This document shows positions 46,413 through 57,321 of a stretch of DNA of 64,000 nt, piece after piece. Location: assembly GCA_963728165.1 (NCBI GenBank), contig CAVSIY010000006.1, positions 1-64,000 of the forward strand, read 5' to 3'. Every line of letters begins with the position of its first letter. Position 1 is the stretch's first letter. The notes beneath the pieces are model-generated. The model saw nothing but the letters and a program-made list of their open reading frames with translations, had not been told where the DNA came from and searched no databases. Source of the stretch: Hyphomicrobium_A sp963728165 (GTDB lineage Bacteria > Pseudomonadota > Alphaproteobacteria > Rhizobiales > Hyphomicrobiaceae). A program made the position numbers and the translations under genes.

Positions 46413-48221
46413 TCACTCTCCTCCGGCCGGCTGGCCACCGTCACCGAACCAAGCGGCGATCCCGGCAAAGCGTCGTTTGCGGCCGGCGGCGGCCACGGGC
46501 GCGGGCGCGACCGCAACAGGGCGCAACGGCGCTGCCTCCTGCTTCGGTCGCCAACGATAATCGCGGGCAAGCAGGATCATGGCGCGCTCGGCGAGCGCCG
46601 TTATGGTGAGAAGCGGATGGATGCCGAGGGGGCACGGAATGACGGCGCCGTCGCAGACGTAAAGGCCCTTGTGAACGGCGGTGGCGTCGGTGGCGTCGCT
46701 GGCGTCGAACACCTGCCCCTTGTGGTTGACGACGCCCGAAGTGCAATCGGCCCCCATGGTGCAGCCGCCGAGCGGATGCACGGTCATGAGATTACCGCCA
46801 AAGATGCGCTCGGCGGCCGGGTTGCGCATGTAGGTGCCCCCCGTCGCCTCCGTCGCCTGCTTGAGTGCCGCCTCGATGCGCTGGAAGACACGCTGCTGCG
46901 GCCCGTTGCTCCACGCGATCGCGATTTTGTCGTTGCGCAGGTGCATCAAACCGTTGCCCGCATCGTGGCCGACGGCGAGGAACGTCTGGGTGTTGTGCAC
47001 GGCGCCTTGATAGGCACCTTTGACCAGGCTTTCAGCGGCGCGCCCCAAGGCATCGAGCTCGTCGGAGACTCCGTGCAGCTCGCGCTCGCCCAGCGCCGCT
47101 CCGCCCGGCACCAGAAGAGCCGGCAGCAGCGGCGCGAAAGCGCTCGGCAGCGCGCACTCGACGATGGCGATGCCGTCGCGCACGTCGGGATCATCGCGCA
47201 GATCCAAAAGGCCATTCACCGCCTGCCCCACGGGGGGCACGTGCGCCTTCGGAGGGTTGCCGACGCCGACGCCGTTGACGGGCACGTCGTTGTTGTAGGC
47301 GATCGCGATCGCATCGCCGTTGCTGGTGAAGCGGGCGCCGAGCCAATCGGAGAGCGCCAGCCCCTCCTGGCGCGAGCGCAGCAGGATCTCGGTGGAGCCC
47401 AGCGTGCCTGCCGCCAGCACGACGATGTCGGCGGTCAGCGACACCGTCTGCGCGCCCTCCTCCCAGTATGCGGGACGCAGCCACACGCGCCAGGTGCCGT
47501 TCGCCTCCTTGGCGAGCGAGAGGACGCGCATCTCGGTGTAGATCTCCGCACCGAATGCCTCGGCGTCCGCCAGATAGGTCGAGGCGACCGTCGTCTTGGC
47601 GCCGACGTTGCAGCCGGCACAGCAATCGCCGCATTGGGTGCAGGCGTCCTGGTGGACGCCGGCGGCATTGGGCCCGCTCGCGTGCGCGACGTGCAAAGGC
47701 ACCGGCTCGACGCCGCGCTCGAAGACGGATGCCGCAAGACGCAAGGCTTTCACCTTGTCGAAGCCAAAGGTATCGCTGCACGTCTCAGGCCGCAGCATGT
47801 GACGCGCGCGCACGAAGCCCTCGGCCAGCAGCCGGTCGCGGCGCACCTCGACGGGCCAGGCGCGGTCGTCGAACACGCGCGGATCGGGTGCCAGGCACAC
47901 GTTGGCGTTGATGAGCGAGGTGCCGCCCAGCCCGCAGGCCATCATCACGTGGATGTCGTCACCGAGGCGAATGTCGAACAGCCCCGTCCGCGAGCCTAAG
48001 CGCAGCTGGGGGCTCGTGATCTGCACCTCCTTGCCGGCGGCCGTGGCGCGATCGGGGAAGTCGCCGGGCAGGAACTCGCGGCCGCGCTCGAGCACGGCGA
48101 CGCGGCGACCGCAGCGGGAGAGCCGCGAGGCGGCGACGCCGCCGCCATAGCCCGAGCCCACCACGATCACGTCGTAGTGCTCCTTGAGCTCGCTTCCCGG
48201 CCTCGAGAGCCGCGCCTGCAT
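46413..48221 (-). CDS. GMC family (cholesterol oxidase-like) oxidoreductase
   Basis: A 602-residue flavoprotein paralogous to the N-terminal half of the downstream fusion. It has the same FAD motif (VIVVGSGYGGGVAASRLSRC), the same CTQCGDCCAGCNVGAKTT cluster, ADIVVLAAGTLGSTEILLRS, VHPLGGCTMG and PCPLGIHPLLTITALAERA. The C-terminus is a short Ala/Pro-rich tail instead of a hydrolase. The stop is 3 bases before the next start, so the two are co-translated and may form a heteromer. No signal peptide. Substrate not known; the four-to-five Cys motif could bind an Fe-S cluster or form disulfides. Confidence 0.87.
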   Translation of the reverse strand: MQARLSRPGSELKEHYDVIVVGSGYGGGVAASRLSRCGRRVAVLERGREFLPGDFPDRATAAGKEVQITSPQLRLGSRTGLFDIRLGDDIHVMMACGLGGTSLINANVCLAPDPRVFDDRAWPVEVRRDRLLAEGFVRARHMLRPETCSDTFGFDKVKALRLAASVFERGVEPVPLHVAHASGPNAAGVHQDACTQCGDCCAGCNVGAKTTVASTYLADAEAFGAEIYTEMRVLSLAKEANGTWRVWLRPAYWEEGAQTVSLTADIVVLAAGTLGSTEILLRSRQEGLALSDWLGARFTSNGDAIAIAYNNDVPVNGVGVGNPPKAHVPPVGQAVNGLLDLRDDPDVRDGIAIVECALPSAFAPLLPALLVPGGAALGERELHGVSDELDALGRAAESLVKGAYQGAVHNTQTFLAVGHDAGNGLMHLRNDKIAIAWSNGPQQRVFQRIEAALKQATEATGGTYMRNPAAERIFGGNLMTVHPLGGCTMGADCTSGVVNHKGQVFDASDATDATAVHKGLYVCDGAVIPCPLGIHPLLTITALAERAMILLARDYRWRPKQEAAPLRPVAVAPAPVAAAGRKRRFAGIAAWFGDGGQPAGGE

Positions 48222-48249
48222 GACCGTTTTCCCCCGGCTCCTGACGCTC

Positions 48250-50218
48250 TCAAACGACCGCGGGCGCGTGCGACGGCGGGTCGGGCCGTTTCACATCGCC
48301 CACGCGGATTTCAATGGGCCCCTCGATCAGCCTGGGCCGCAGCGGCCGCCGCGGCACGATGGCCGGGCCGTCGTCCGACGCGGCCCCGGCGCCCTTGCGC
48401 TTCACGTAGCGCCACGAGCGCCGCCGCGGCGTCCGGCGCAGGCCGATCGGATAGATGGTGAGCTTGGAGGGCTCGATCTTCATGCGCAGGAAGTTCTTGA
48501 AGTCGGGAATGCCCATCGAGGCGAAGGCCTGATCGCAATGCAGCCCCAGGAAGCAGCTGATGGTGAGATAGGCACCCCACACAAAGCCCGCAGCGATGCC
48601 GCCGACGAACACCATCTCGAGGGGAAAGACGACGATGGCGCGGAACAGCTCGCGCACCTTGTCCGTGGTGCTGAACTCGAACGACTGCAAGACCGCACTC
48701 GCATGCGGCCATGCCAGCCTGACGAGTTCAATCGAGCTGTAGGAGACCGCGAAATAGAGAATGACCATCATGGCGATGTGAGCCACCCAGTGCAGGGTCC
48801 CCATCGCCAGCTTGACCCGCCCGCCCCAGGCCCCATCAGCGTATCCGTAGAGCACGAGCCAGAGTGCAAGGCTCATGATGCCGAGCATGACGTTCTGCGC
48901 CGCGGCGAGCGGCATCAGGATGAATAGGTCAGGCCACCAGTGAAATTTTGGATCTCCGATCAGGACGTCGCCCACGGTCTTGTAGGCTGGACCACTGCCT
49001 TCGGCGGGCGTCCTCGCAAAGACCCAGATCATCAGCCAGTAGATGACGCCGAGCGCCACCGCGAAGCCGTAGTTTCGGAACGGAAAGGCGAGCGTCCTGA
49101 GACTGAGCAGCCGGCTGGTCCCGCGCGAGGGCCAGCACGTCGGCTCGAGCGTACTCTGGCCATCCTTCACCTTGCAGCGTAATTCGAGGTCGAGTTTCTT
49201 GCCGTCCCAGAAAAGCTTGCGGATGTTCTGGAGGTAGTGCGTCGGCGAGAAGTAGGCGCCGCCGCCGCCCGCCGTGAAGAAGTTCGTGCCCACATCCTTG
49301 GCGGTGTAGCGGCTGTAGTGATGCAGGTCGCCGGCGAGGACGGCGCAGATGCGCGCACCAGAATCGGTGGCGATCTTGGCGATCTGGTTGAGGTTGTCCT
49401 CGCCCTGCAGGTTCTCGTCCCGGTCGTAGTTCCAGCTCGGCTCCGCCGTGCACAAGATGAGCTTGGGCGCCTCAGTCGGGTGCTGCTTCATCGCCTCCGC
49501 GACGCTCTCAAAGTAGAGCACCTGGCCGGCGTCGAGATACTGCGCAAGCTGGATGTCGGCGCCCCAGATCCACCAGTTGTGCGGCAGACGGATCGCGAAA
49601 TAGCTGCGGTGCTGCGGGCACATCCAGCCGCCGATGCGGTTCTCGGCGGCGTGGCCGAAGCGCGCCTTGCAGAACATGAAGTCGAAGGAGCTGAGCCCGT
49701 CATACCAGTCGTGGTTGCCGGGCAGCACGAACAAAAGGCGGCGCCAGCCGCTGTCCTTTTGGGCGGGAAGTGCGGTGGAATAGGGAAACGCGAAGCGCTC
49801 GCGGTAGGCCTTGCGCGTCGGATAGGGATAGACCTGATCGCCGCCCATGACGAGCAGCTTGCCGGCGGGGAGCTTGCCCGCGCCTTCGACGTCGAGAGAA
49901 GGCGCGCTGATCAGCGATGCCATCGCATAGGTGGAATTCGAACCCGTCGCCGAGATCGGCGACATAGTCGACCCACACCGCGTTGCCGTCGCCGAGCTGG
50001 CGCAGGTCGGAGTAGTTGTAGCGGCCGACGACCTTCGTCATCACCTCCGGCGCGAAGCCGTCGATCGTCGCCTGCATGATGCGCTGGTCGGCATACTGGC
50101 CGAAGAGCTCCGAGACGATCGAGCGCCAGCCGGTGCTGACCAAGTGGCCCGGGCTGTACCACTTGACCATCTTTGGAAGCGTACTGAGGTTGACGGCGTC
50201 CCCCGAGCCGGCGGCCAT
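48250..50218 (-). pseudogene. Membrane metallophosphoesterase, one frameshift
   Basis: Calcineurin-like phosphoesterase fused to a multispan membrane region, about 655 residues in total. The metal motifs are DLGDGF (first Asp block), MGGDQVYP, LPGNHDWYDG and AGDLHHYSRY. At least five hydrophobic helices follow (FAVALGVIYWLMIWVFA, WPDLFILMPLAAAQNVMLGI and others) and a basic C-terminus. ATG 50218 is chosen because GGGGGGAG lies just upstream. The frame breaks near 49937, where one base is extra around GGAATTCG, between the first and second metal motifs. It is located 28 bases upstream of the GMC gene, probably one transcription unit. Confidence 0.8.
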
Positions 50219-50527
50219 GTGCTGAACTCCCCCCATGTCCTTGAAAAACGGACGCTTATCAATATCGGGAGCCCCCTCCCAACCTTCCCCGGACTGTAAG
50301 TTGGTGCTCCAACGATGTCTAGGATGCGGGCCAAGTCGCTTAGCGGCTGTTGCCGCGACGCAAGTGCCATTTCCTCCAATGCCTTAGAAGGGCCGGGCCA
50401 CTCCCTTGATGCCCGTCAAGGCCCGTCGGTCGGGCCCTGGTAGGCTCACGGAAACCGGCGCTTAACCCGCCTCCTGTTGGCTTGCCTCCCCAAAGCCCAG
50501 GAGCATTGGGACGCCGCTTCAAGGACA
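50219..50527. other. Divergent intergenic region
   Basis: About 310 bases between the metallophosphoesterase (minus) and the small helical protein (plus). No gene, tRNA or clear operator is seen; it should contain both promoters. Confidence 0.35.
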
Positions 50528-50770
50528 ATGACCATGGCAGACCTGCAGAAGCTCACCGACGACCTCAAGCGCGTGCGCGACGAGTTGAAGCTCAAGATTC
50601 ATCTCGGCTCGATGGAAGCGCAAGACGAATGGGCCGATCTGGAGAAGCGCTGGAAATCGTTTCGCGAGAAGGCGGAGCTCGACCGCACCGCCGGCGAGAT
50701 GGGCGGCACCGTCAAGCAGCTCGGCTCGGACTTGAAGGCCGCCTACGAGCGCATCCGCAAGGCGCTGTGA
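50528..50770 (+). CDS. Small helical (coiled-coil) protein, unknown function
   Basis: An 80-residue, highly charged protein (ADLQKLTDDLKRVRDELKLK, then EWADLEKRWKSFREKAELD) predicted to be an amphipathic coiled coil without cysteines or membrane segments. Start ATG 50528 (MTMADL) or 50534. It resembles small alphaproteobacterial hypothetical proteins of this length, but I cannot name the family. It is convergent with ku. Confidence 0.65.
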   Translation: MTMADLQKLTDDLKRVRDELKLKIHLGSMEAQDEWADLEKRWKSFREKAELDRTAGEMGGTVKQLGSDLKAAYERIRKAL

Positions 50771-50813
50771 TCACCTCGCGCCGCGCGACGGCGCGGTCGT
50801 TTCAAATGGCCCA

Positions 50814-51672
50814 CTAAGCGCGCTTGCGCGCCACTTTCGACTTTGGCTTGCTGCCATCGCCGCCGGCTTTGGCCTTCGACTTGGCCTTGCCGCCCTCGCC
50901 GATGCTCTTGCGCAAGGCCGCCATCAGGTCGATCACCTTGCCCCCGCCGGGCGCTACCTCCTCGTGCGGCGCGATGATCTTCTGCCCCCTCATCTTCTTA
51001 TTGACGAGCGCACGCAGGGCCTCCGCATAGTGGTTCTTGAACTGGTCCGGCGTGAACTTGCCGGCCTTGCGCCCGATGAGCTCGACGGCGAGGTCGACGA
51101 GCTCCTTGTCGGGCTTGCCCGACGGCACCTCGTCGAAGAACTGCGTCGGGGTCTTTCAGCTCGTCAGCGTAGCGCAGCATCTCCATCAAGAGGCCATCCT
51201 CGAACGGGGCGATGGCGACGAGCCACTCGCGCCCCGCGATGGTGAGCTGGGCGAGCCCCACCTTGCCCGTCTTCTTCAGGGCCTCGCGGATGACGACGTA
51301 GCCCTCGCCCGAGTGCTTGTCGGCCGGCGCAATGAAGTAGGGCCGCTCGAAGTAGCGCGGATCGATGTCGGCTGCATCGACGAACCTGACGAGGTCGATG
51401 GTCTTCTTGCTCTCGAGCTTGACCGCATCGATCTCCTCGGGGTCGAGCGTGACGTAGGTGTCGTTGTCGACCTCGTAGCCCTTGACGATGTCGGCGTTGT
51501 CGACCTCGCCGACGCCCTGCACCGTCTTGGTGTAGTTGATGCGCCGACCCGTGGGCTTGTGGATCTGGCGGAAGGAGATCTCGGACTTGGTCTCGACCGC
51601 GTTGTAGATCTCAACGGCGATGGAGACGAGGGAGAGGCGCAGGAAGCCTTTCCAGTACGCGCGCGCGGCCAT
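50814..51672 (-). pseudogene. ku: Non-homologous end-joining protein Ku, frameshifted at a G/C run
   Basis: Bacterial Ku homodimer subunit that binds DNA ends and recruits LigD. The N-terminus (AARAYWKGFLRLSLVSIAVE) and the conserved GRRINYTKTVQGVGEV, VKGYEVDNDTYVTLDPEEID, FIAPADKHSGEGY and ADELKDP are in one frame. From there the frame is lost because the strand reads CCCC (51148-51151) where CCC is expected. In the correct frame the rest reads TQFFDEVPSGKPDKELVDLA, QFKNHYAEALRALVNKK and a Lys/Ala-rich C-terminal tail (KAKSKAKAGGDGSKPKSKVA) for DNA binding. Total length would be about 286 residues. No ligD is in the window. Confidence 0.9.
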
Positions 51673-51811
51673 GAGTTGCTCCGGACACGAGGGGGGTGTG
51701 GCCTCACCCTATGACGCCAAGGATATCAAAAGCGTTCCCGGATTGGGCAAAATTTCGCCGATCGGGGGCCCTGGCGGCTTTGCGGGCGCCGCCCGAAAGG
51801 CCCGCAGGCCT

Positions 51812-51886
51812 TGGCTGGGGCGGGAGGATTCGAACCTCCGGTACACGGAATCAAAATCCGCTGCCTTACCACTTGGCTACGCCCCA
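51812..51886 (-). tRNA. tRNA-Gln (TTG anticodon)
   Basis: On the minus strand the 75 bases fold as a cloverleaf: acceptor TGGGGCG/CGCCCCA, anticodon stem CGGAT/ATCCG-type around loop TTTTGAT with anticodon TTG, and T-arm GGAGGTTCGAATCCTCC. A GCCA end is encoded. It decodes CAA. Confidence 0.97.
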
Positions 51887-54589
51887 TCACGCGGAAAGCG
51901 CGTCTCTATCGTGTTCTGAAGGGGCTCGCAAGGTGGCGGCATGGCCCAAGCGACCGCGAGGGCCAGGAGAGCCATGTGCATCGCCAGCGGCGGCGCAGAT
52001 CTAGAAGTTGACGCGGCCGCCGCCGGTGACCGAGCCGCCGTCGATGTCGGCGCCATGGCGCCAGGCGCCCTTGACGAAGCCGGTGACGCCGAGCTGCGGG
52101 TTGGAGTAGGACAGGCCCGCCGAGTACTCCTTGAACGTGGACGGTCCCGTGGTGTCGGCCAGGATCGTGCTCGTGCCGTTACCAGTATCGTCGAACGTCA
52201 GGGCCAGGTCGGTCGTGTTCTCGAAGTTCTGCCACACGCTGATGCCGCCGAACGGAACCAGGTAGTTGTTGGGCGAGATCTGCTGCACGTAGGACACCTG
52301 CACCCCGAGCCGGCCGACGAGCGATTCGTCCGATCCCGCCGAGATCGTGCCCAGGATGCCGCCCGAGTTGATGCGGAAGTCGTCGAGCTCGTAGCGCGTC
52401 CACGTCATCCCGGCGTTGGGCGCCACGAACAGCCCGCCACCCAGATCGGCGCGGTAGAGGGCGACGCCGGCCACCGTGGTGCCGTCGCCGTCGACGTCGC
52501 GCTTGAGCAGCCCCGCCTCGGTGTTGGTGATCTTAAGGTTGTTGAAGTCGCGGCGCACGGTGAGGTCGAAGGTCACCGAGCCGTTGGTCAGGAAGCCGTA
52601 GACGCCGCCGAAGGGCACGTCGAGGTCGGTCTTGCCGATGCCGTTGAGCTGCTCGATGTCGCCTGAGATCTGGCCGCCGGTGATGCCGACGTGGCCGTTC
52701 CAGCCGCTGCCCTGCATGTTGAGCGTGGCGCAGTCGAGGCCCACCTGGCCGCCCTGATAGGAGAGGCGCTGCTTGGAGGCGAAGTCGCCGAGCGAGCCAG
52801 ATCCGACGAGCGTCAGCCCGGAGCTCGAGTCGATGTCGTAGCGGCCGGCATCGCCGCGCGCCCACATCCCGCACGCGATCTCGTTGGGGTTGCCGGCCTT
52901 GTAGGTCACGAAGTTGCTCGCCGGCTCATGGAAGCCGCTCGCCAGCGCCGACAGGGCGCCCGAGACGTTGGTGATGAGCGACGCCGCCTTGGCGGGATTG
53001 AGGCTTGAAGATGACCACCCAGTTCGTCGACATCGCCCGGATCAGGACCATCCAGGCCGTCCTGGGCAAACGTATAGCTGACGATGCCGATGTCGGGAAT
53101 CGTGCCGTAGAAGGTCCCCGGAGCGGTGACGGCGCCGGTATCCACCACGATCAGATCCGTGACGAAGCCGACGGTGCCGTTGGTCTGGAACGTGACTTGC
53201 GTCGGATCACCCGTGGCCGAGCCCGTGACGTTGAGCGTGTCCGACTGCGCCAGCGCGAGGTCGATGTCGACGCTCATGGTGCTGGAGCCGGTGCTCACGT
53301 AGTTGCCGCCGACATTCACGCTGTTTCCGGTCTGGCCGTTGGCCATGTTGAGGGCGCCGGAGTTGCTCATGAAATTGCCGTTCGTGGTGTAGCTGCCCGC
53401 GCCCAGGAAGTTGATGTCGCCGTCGTTGGTGGTGTCGCCGCCAATCACGATATCGGCGCCGTCGCCGACATTGATCGGGCTGCCGTTGATCATGTTGCCG
53501 CTGTAGCTCGAAGAGCCCGGTGGCATTCCATGTGCCGCCCGTGTTGTCGAAGACCGAGGCTGCGTCGGCGGTCACGTTGATGGCCCGTTGATGATGCCGC
53601 CCGTGTTGGTGATATCGAACTCGCCGCCCGTCGTGCCGGTGATCGCATGGTCGTGCCCGACAGCGTAGCGGTGTTGGCGATGGAGATATCGCCGCCGTCG
53701 TCCGTGGTGTCGATGCCCGCCTGTTGCCGGTGATGTTGGCGCTGGCGCCGATCGAGGTCGTGCCGGTCGTGGCTTTCGTCTACCATGCCGTAAGCATTTG
53801 ACCGGTCACGGTGTTGGCGGCCACGATCGTGATATCGCCGCCTCCGGTCGCTTCCGCCAGGATGCCGCTCAAGCCGCCCAGGATTGCACCGTTGGGACTC
53901 GAATCGCCGATATTGATGTTGCCAGCGGCCGTGACGTCGATGGCGTTACCGTTTGTGCCGGTGATCGCGTCGTTGCCCTGGATCTTGGCATTGGTGCCAG
54001 CGACGGCCACGATACCGTTGCTGCCGCCGGTGATGTCTTGGTTTCCGCTGACTTCCACAAAGGTACCGGTCGAAGCGTTGGCGTCGACGCCGGTCGTCCC
54101 GCCTTTGATCGCACCGGTGTTGTTGTCGACTGTGATGTACCCGCTGCCCGAAACCGCCTTGACGGCGGTGACGCCCCCGTCAATGGCGGCGTTGCCGTTG
54201 ACTTCCACGTTGGTGCCGGCGTTGGCGTCGACGCCGGTCGTCCCGCCCGTGATCGCACCGGTGTTGTTGTTAACCCAGACGAAGGTTCCGGCATCGGCCC
54301 GGACGCCGATGCCGTTGGTGCCTTTGATGTCGCCGTTGTCGTCGACCTGGACAAAGGTAGCCGCCGTGGCATCGACGCCGTCGGTTGCGCCGGTGATCGA
54401 GCTGTTGGCGTGGACGAAGGCGAAGGTTCCCGCGTCGGCCAGGACGCCCGTGCCGTTGGTGCCCTCGATGTCGCCGTTGCTGACGACGTTGATGTAGCCC
54501 CCGGAGGTGGTGGCATCGACGCCGTTAATTCCGCCGGTGATGCCGCCGCCGAAGAATATGTCGATATTGCCGAATCCGTCCGTCACGGC

Positions 54590-55020
54590 GGTGATGCCGT
54601 TGGCCGACCCGGAGATGTCGCCGTTCCCCGTCGTCGCTCCGATATCGATGTCGCCGCCGACGCCTCCTGTCGCATCGGCATGGATGCCGTCGCCGCCGGT
54701 GCCGGTCGATGCCGCCGACCAGTGCCGCTGCCCTGGACCGAGATGTCGCCGTCGGCCGAAACCGGCCAGGATGCCGTTGCCGCCGGTGCCGAGGATCGTA
54801 TCCACGGCCGACACCGTGATGGTGCCGCCTTGCGACGTCGCATCGATGCCGTCGCCGGCGTTGCCCTGAACGAGGTCGAGATTGTCGACCAGGATGTTGC
54901 CACCGCCGCTGTTCAGGTTGGTACCGTCGGTGGCGCCGATCAGCGACCCGGAGCTGCCCTGGACCGTAATGGCGCCGCCGGCCGACGAAGCCGTCACCGC
55001 CGCGCCGGTGCTCGTGCTCT
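54590..55020 (-). repeat. Passenger repeat module, copy A
   Basis: About 430 bases similar to 55540-55975 (offset about 949), including a stretch with AGGTCGAGATTGTCGACCAG and GCGCCGATCAGCGACCCGGA in both. It encodes a Gly/Asp-rich beta-helix module of the autotransporter passenger. Confidence 0.75.
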
Positions 55021-55539
55021 CAACCTGGCTTGCTGCGCCGATTGTTACGTTGATGTCGCCGGCCGCGCTTGCAACGGCATCGATTCCGTTGGTGGCGCCG
55101 GTAACGTTGGCGTTCGCATTGATATTGATCGTGCCACTCGTCGAATCCGCATTGATTCCATTGCCGGCCAGTGGAGGTCAGCGCTACGTCGGTGGTGATG
55201 TCGAGAGTCCCAGTCTTCACCTCCGCTTGGACGGTGTCGCCGAGGGTGGCGTCGATGGTGCCACCGGTGATGTCGACGTCGATGTTGCCGGTCGTGGACT
55301 GCGCCGCGGTGATCGCCACGAGGCCCGCCGAGATCGTGCCCCCGGTCACGTTGATGTCGATGGCGCCGCTGCCGTCCGCCACCGAGCTGATGCCAAAGTT
55401 CGCCGCAAGGTCGTGCGCAAGGTTGATCGTCGTCGTGCCGTCCACGGCCTGCGTGGCAATACCGAAGGCGCTGCCAGTAATCGTGCCCCCACTCGTAATG
55501 GTGACCGAGCCGTTGCCATCCGTAACGGCACGTATGCCA

Positions 55540-55975
55540 ACGGACGTTCCCGTGATGTCACCGTTGCCCGTGCCGTTACCGATCTTGATGTTGCCGCCCG
55601 CGCCCGCATTGCTGGCATCGGCATTGATGCCGTCGCCGCTGGTGCCTTCGATGCCGCCGGCGAGGCCGCTGCCCTGGACCGAGATATCGCCGCCGCCCGA
55701 AACGGCCAGGATGCCATTGCCGCCGGTGCCGAGGATCTTGTCCACGGCGGTGACCGTGATCGACCCGCCCGGGGCCGGACCGGAGTTGGCATTGATGCCG
55801 TTGCCGTTGTTGCCCTGCACCAGGTCGAGATTGTCGACCAGGATGTTGCCACCGCCACTGTTGATGGTGGTGCCGTCGGTAGCGCCGATCAGCGACCCGG
55901 AGCATGCCCTGAACCGTAATGGCGCCGCCGGCCGACGAAGCCGTCACCGCCGCGCCGCTGCTCGGTGCTCTCGAC
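55540..55975 (-). repeat. Passenger repeat module, copy B
   Basis: Diverged second copy of the module at 54590-55020. The 0.95-kb spacing suggests tandem duplication of a large passenger unit, with independent indels in each copy. Confidence 0.75.
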
Positions 55976-56973
55976 CGAGCTGCTGTTAGCGATGGTGATC
56001 CCGATATCCCCTGTCCGCTCGTCCAGCCAGCCTCGATGGCGTTGCCCGTGGTGCTGACGTCGGCGCCGACCTCGATGGCGGTGGTGCCGGTATCGGCGCT
56101 GGTCTCAATTCCGATAGCGGGCATCGCCGAGCCGGCCGATTCACCCCTCCGGTCTTGACGTTGATATGTCCCGTGCCGTTGGTCGTGGCATTGACGCCGA
56201 CAGCGCCGCCGTCGACCGTCGCCGATGGCGAGTCGTCTGGCCGATCGTCGATGTTGCCGCCGCTGCTGGAGACGGCACTTAGGCCGTTGCCGCCGGTATC
56301 GAGGATCGCGCCGGTGCCATCGATGGTGATGGCGCCTGACGCCGTCGTAATGTCGAGGCCGTTGCCGCCGCGTCGACGTGTAGGAGCCGGAGTTCGTTAC
56401 GATGACAGTCGCCGGTGGTTTGGTTGTCGATCTGACGGCGGTGATGCCATTGCCGGTGACCGTGCCGGTGCCCTGATAGGTCAGGTCGCCGTTGTGGACA
56501 CCGTCAGGACTGGTCGTAGCATATTCAGCGCGGAGGTCCCACCTCGGTCGGCATGTTCGGCGGCGTATTCGTCAATCGTTCCATCGTTGGTGACAGTAAT
56601 GTTGTGGCCGACGGTTGATGTGTGGGCATAGCCAAATCCGGTTATGGCCACACCCGATCTGAATGATCAGTGAATATGTCTGGCGGACCGGTTGAAGCTG
56701 CCAGTGTAGTGCCGGCTGTCGGGCAGCACTGTCGTGGGTATTCTGTGGTCACGGTATTGACTGTCGCAGTGTGATCGTGTCGTCAGCAACATTAGTCGTA
56801 GCGAGACTGCACGTCGCCATCGCCTGCTGCGGCGCAGCCGTCATGCCGAAGGCGCCCGCCAAGGCGGCGCTCAAGCCGGCAACGACAAATTTCTGGAATC
56901 AAGTCTTGCTCTTGCCCGGACGTGCTGGTCGTCCGACAGCCCGGAAATCAATCACGCCCCGAAACAACCGCAT

Positions 56974-57321
56974 TACGCAACCCCCCCGAAGTACACCGGG
57001 CAAAATGCAACTTATTAACCAAACTCAACCGGTCACTATCGAGGAGCCGCCGCCCCCACCCAGTTCCCAGCCCTCGTGCTTACCAGCGCCGCATTTCACG
57101 AACAAGGATGCCGAGGTGGATAATCCGTACTCTGCATCCTTTCAGAGTCGCATGGTTGCGAATCAGCAACGCGGCCGTGGCTTCGCGGCGGTGCTCCAGG
57201 ATCATCCGTCGACCAACCTTGCGGCCCTCTCACGGCATCGGCTAGGGTCGGCGCAACAGGCAGCTATCGGGGCGTGCCGGATTGGGCATTGCCTCGCGTC
57301 ATTTCTGGAGAGATTGCGCGC
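56974..57321. other. Divergent region between autotransporter and IalB-like gene
   Basis: About 350 bases with no supported gene. GGGGGGG just after position 56980 on the minus-strand side could be part of the autotransporter ribosome site. AT-richer stretches (CAACTTATTAACCAAACTC) are candidates for promoter elements. Confidence 0.4.

Larger units (their letters stand above)
52001..56973 (-). pseudogene. Autotransporter adhesin (type V secretion), many frameshifts
   Basis: The C-terminal 300 or so residues (52001 to about 52990) form an autotransporter beta-barrel of alternating strands ending in Phe (GGRVNF). Upstream is a Gly/Asn/Thr/Asp-rich repetitive beta-helix passenger (GNGDISG, GGTTGVDANA, DNTGAIKGGTTGV) spread over at least six frames. 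Breaks lie around 52990, 53510, 53785, 54720, 55005, 55170 and 55905, with more near 56050-56400. A long signal region starts at ATG 56973 and contains VVAGLSAALAGAFGMTAAPQ, then QAMATC, but has an in-frame TGA at 56899-56901. Original length would be about 1650 residues. As read it cannot be made. Confidence 0.8.

Noticed and set aside
44754..47999. A 1081-codon open frame on the plus strand opposite the two GMC genes
   Set aside because: Antisense to two conserved FAD enzymes; compositional artefact of high third-position GC with no recognisable domain.
53798..55198. A 466-codon plus-strand frame across the autotransporter passenger
   Set aside because: The repetitive passenger leaves several frames open; the beta-helix repeat sequence is coherent only on the minus strand, which also carries the barrel.
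52001..56400. Possible CRISPR array in the regularly repetitive DNA of 52-56 kb
   Set aside because: The repeats are long, diverged and encode Gly/Asn-rich protein modules; there are no short identical direct repeats with unique spacers and no cas genes.
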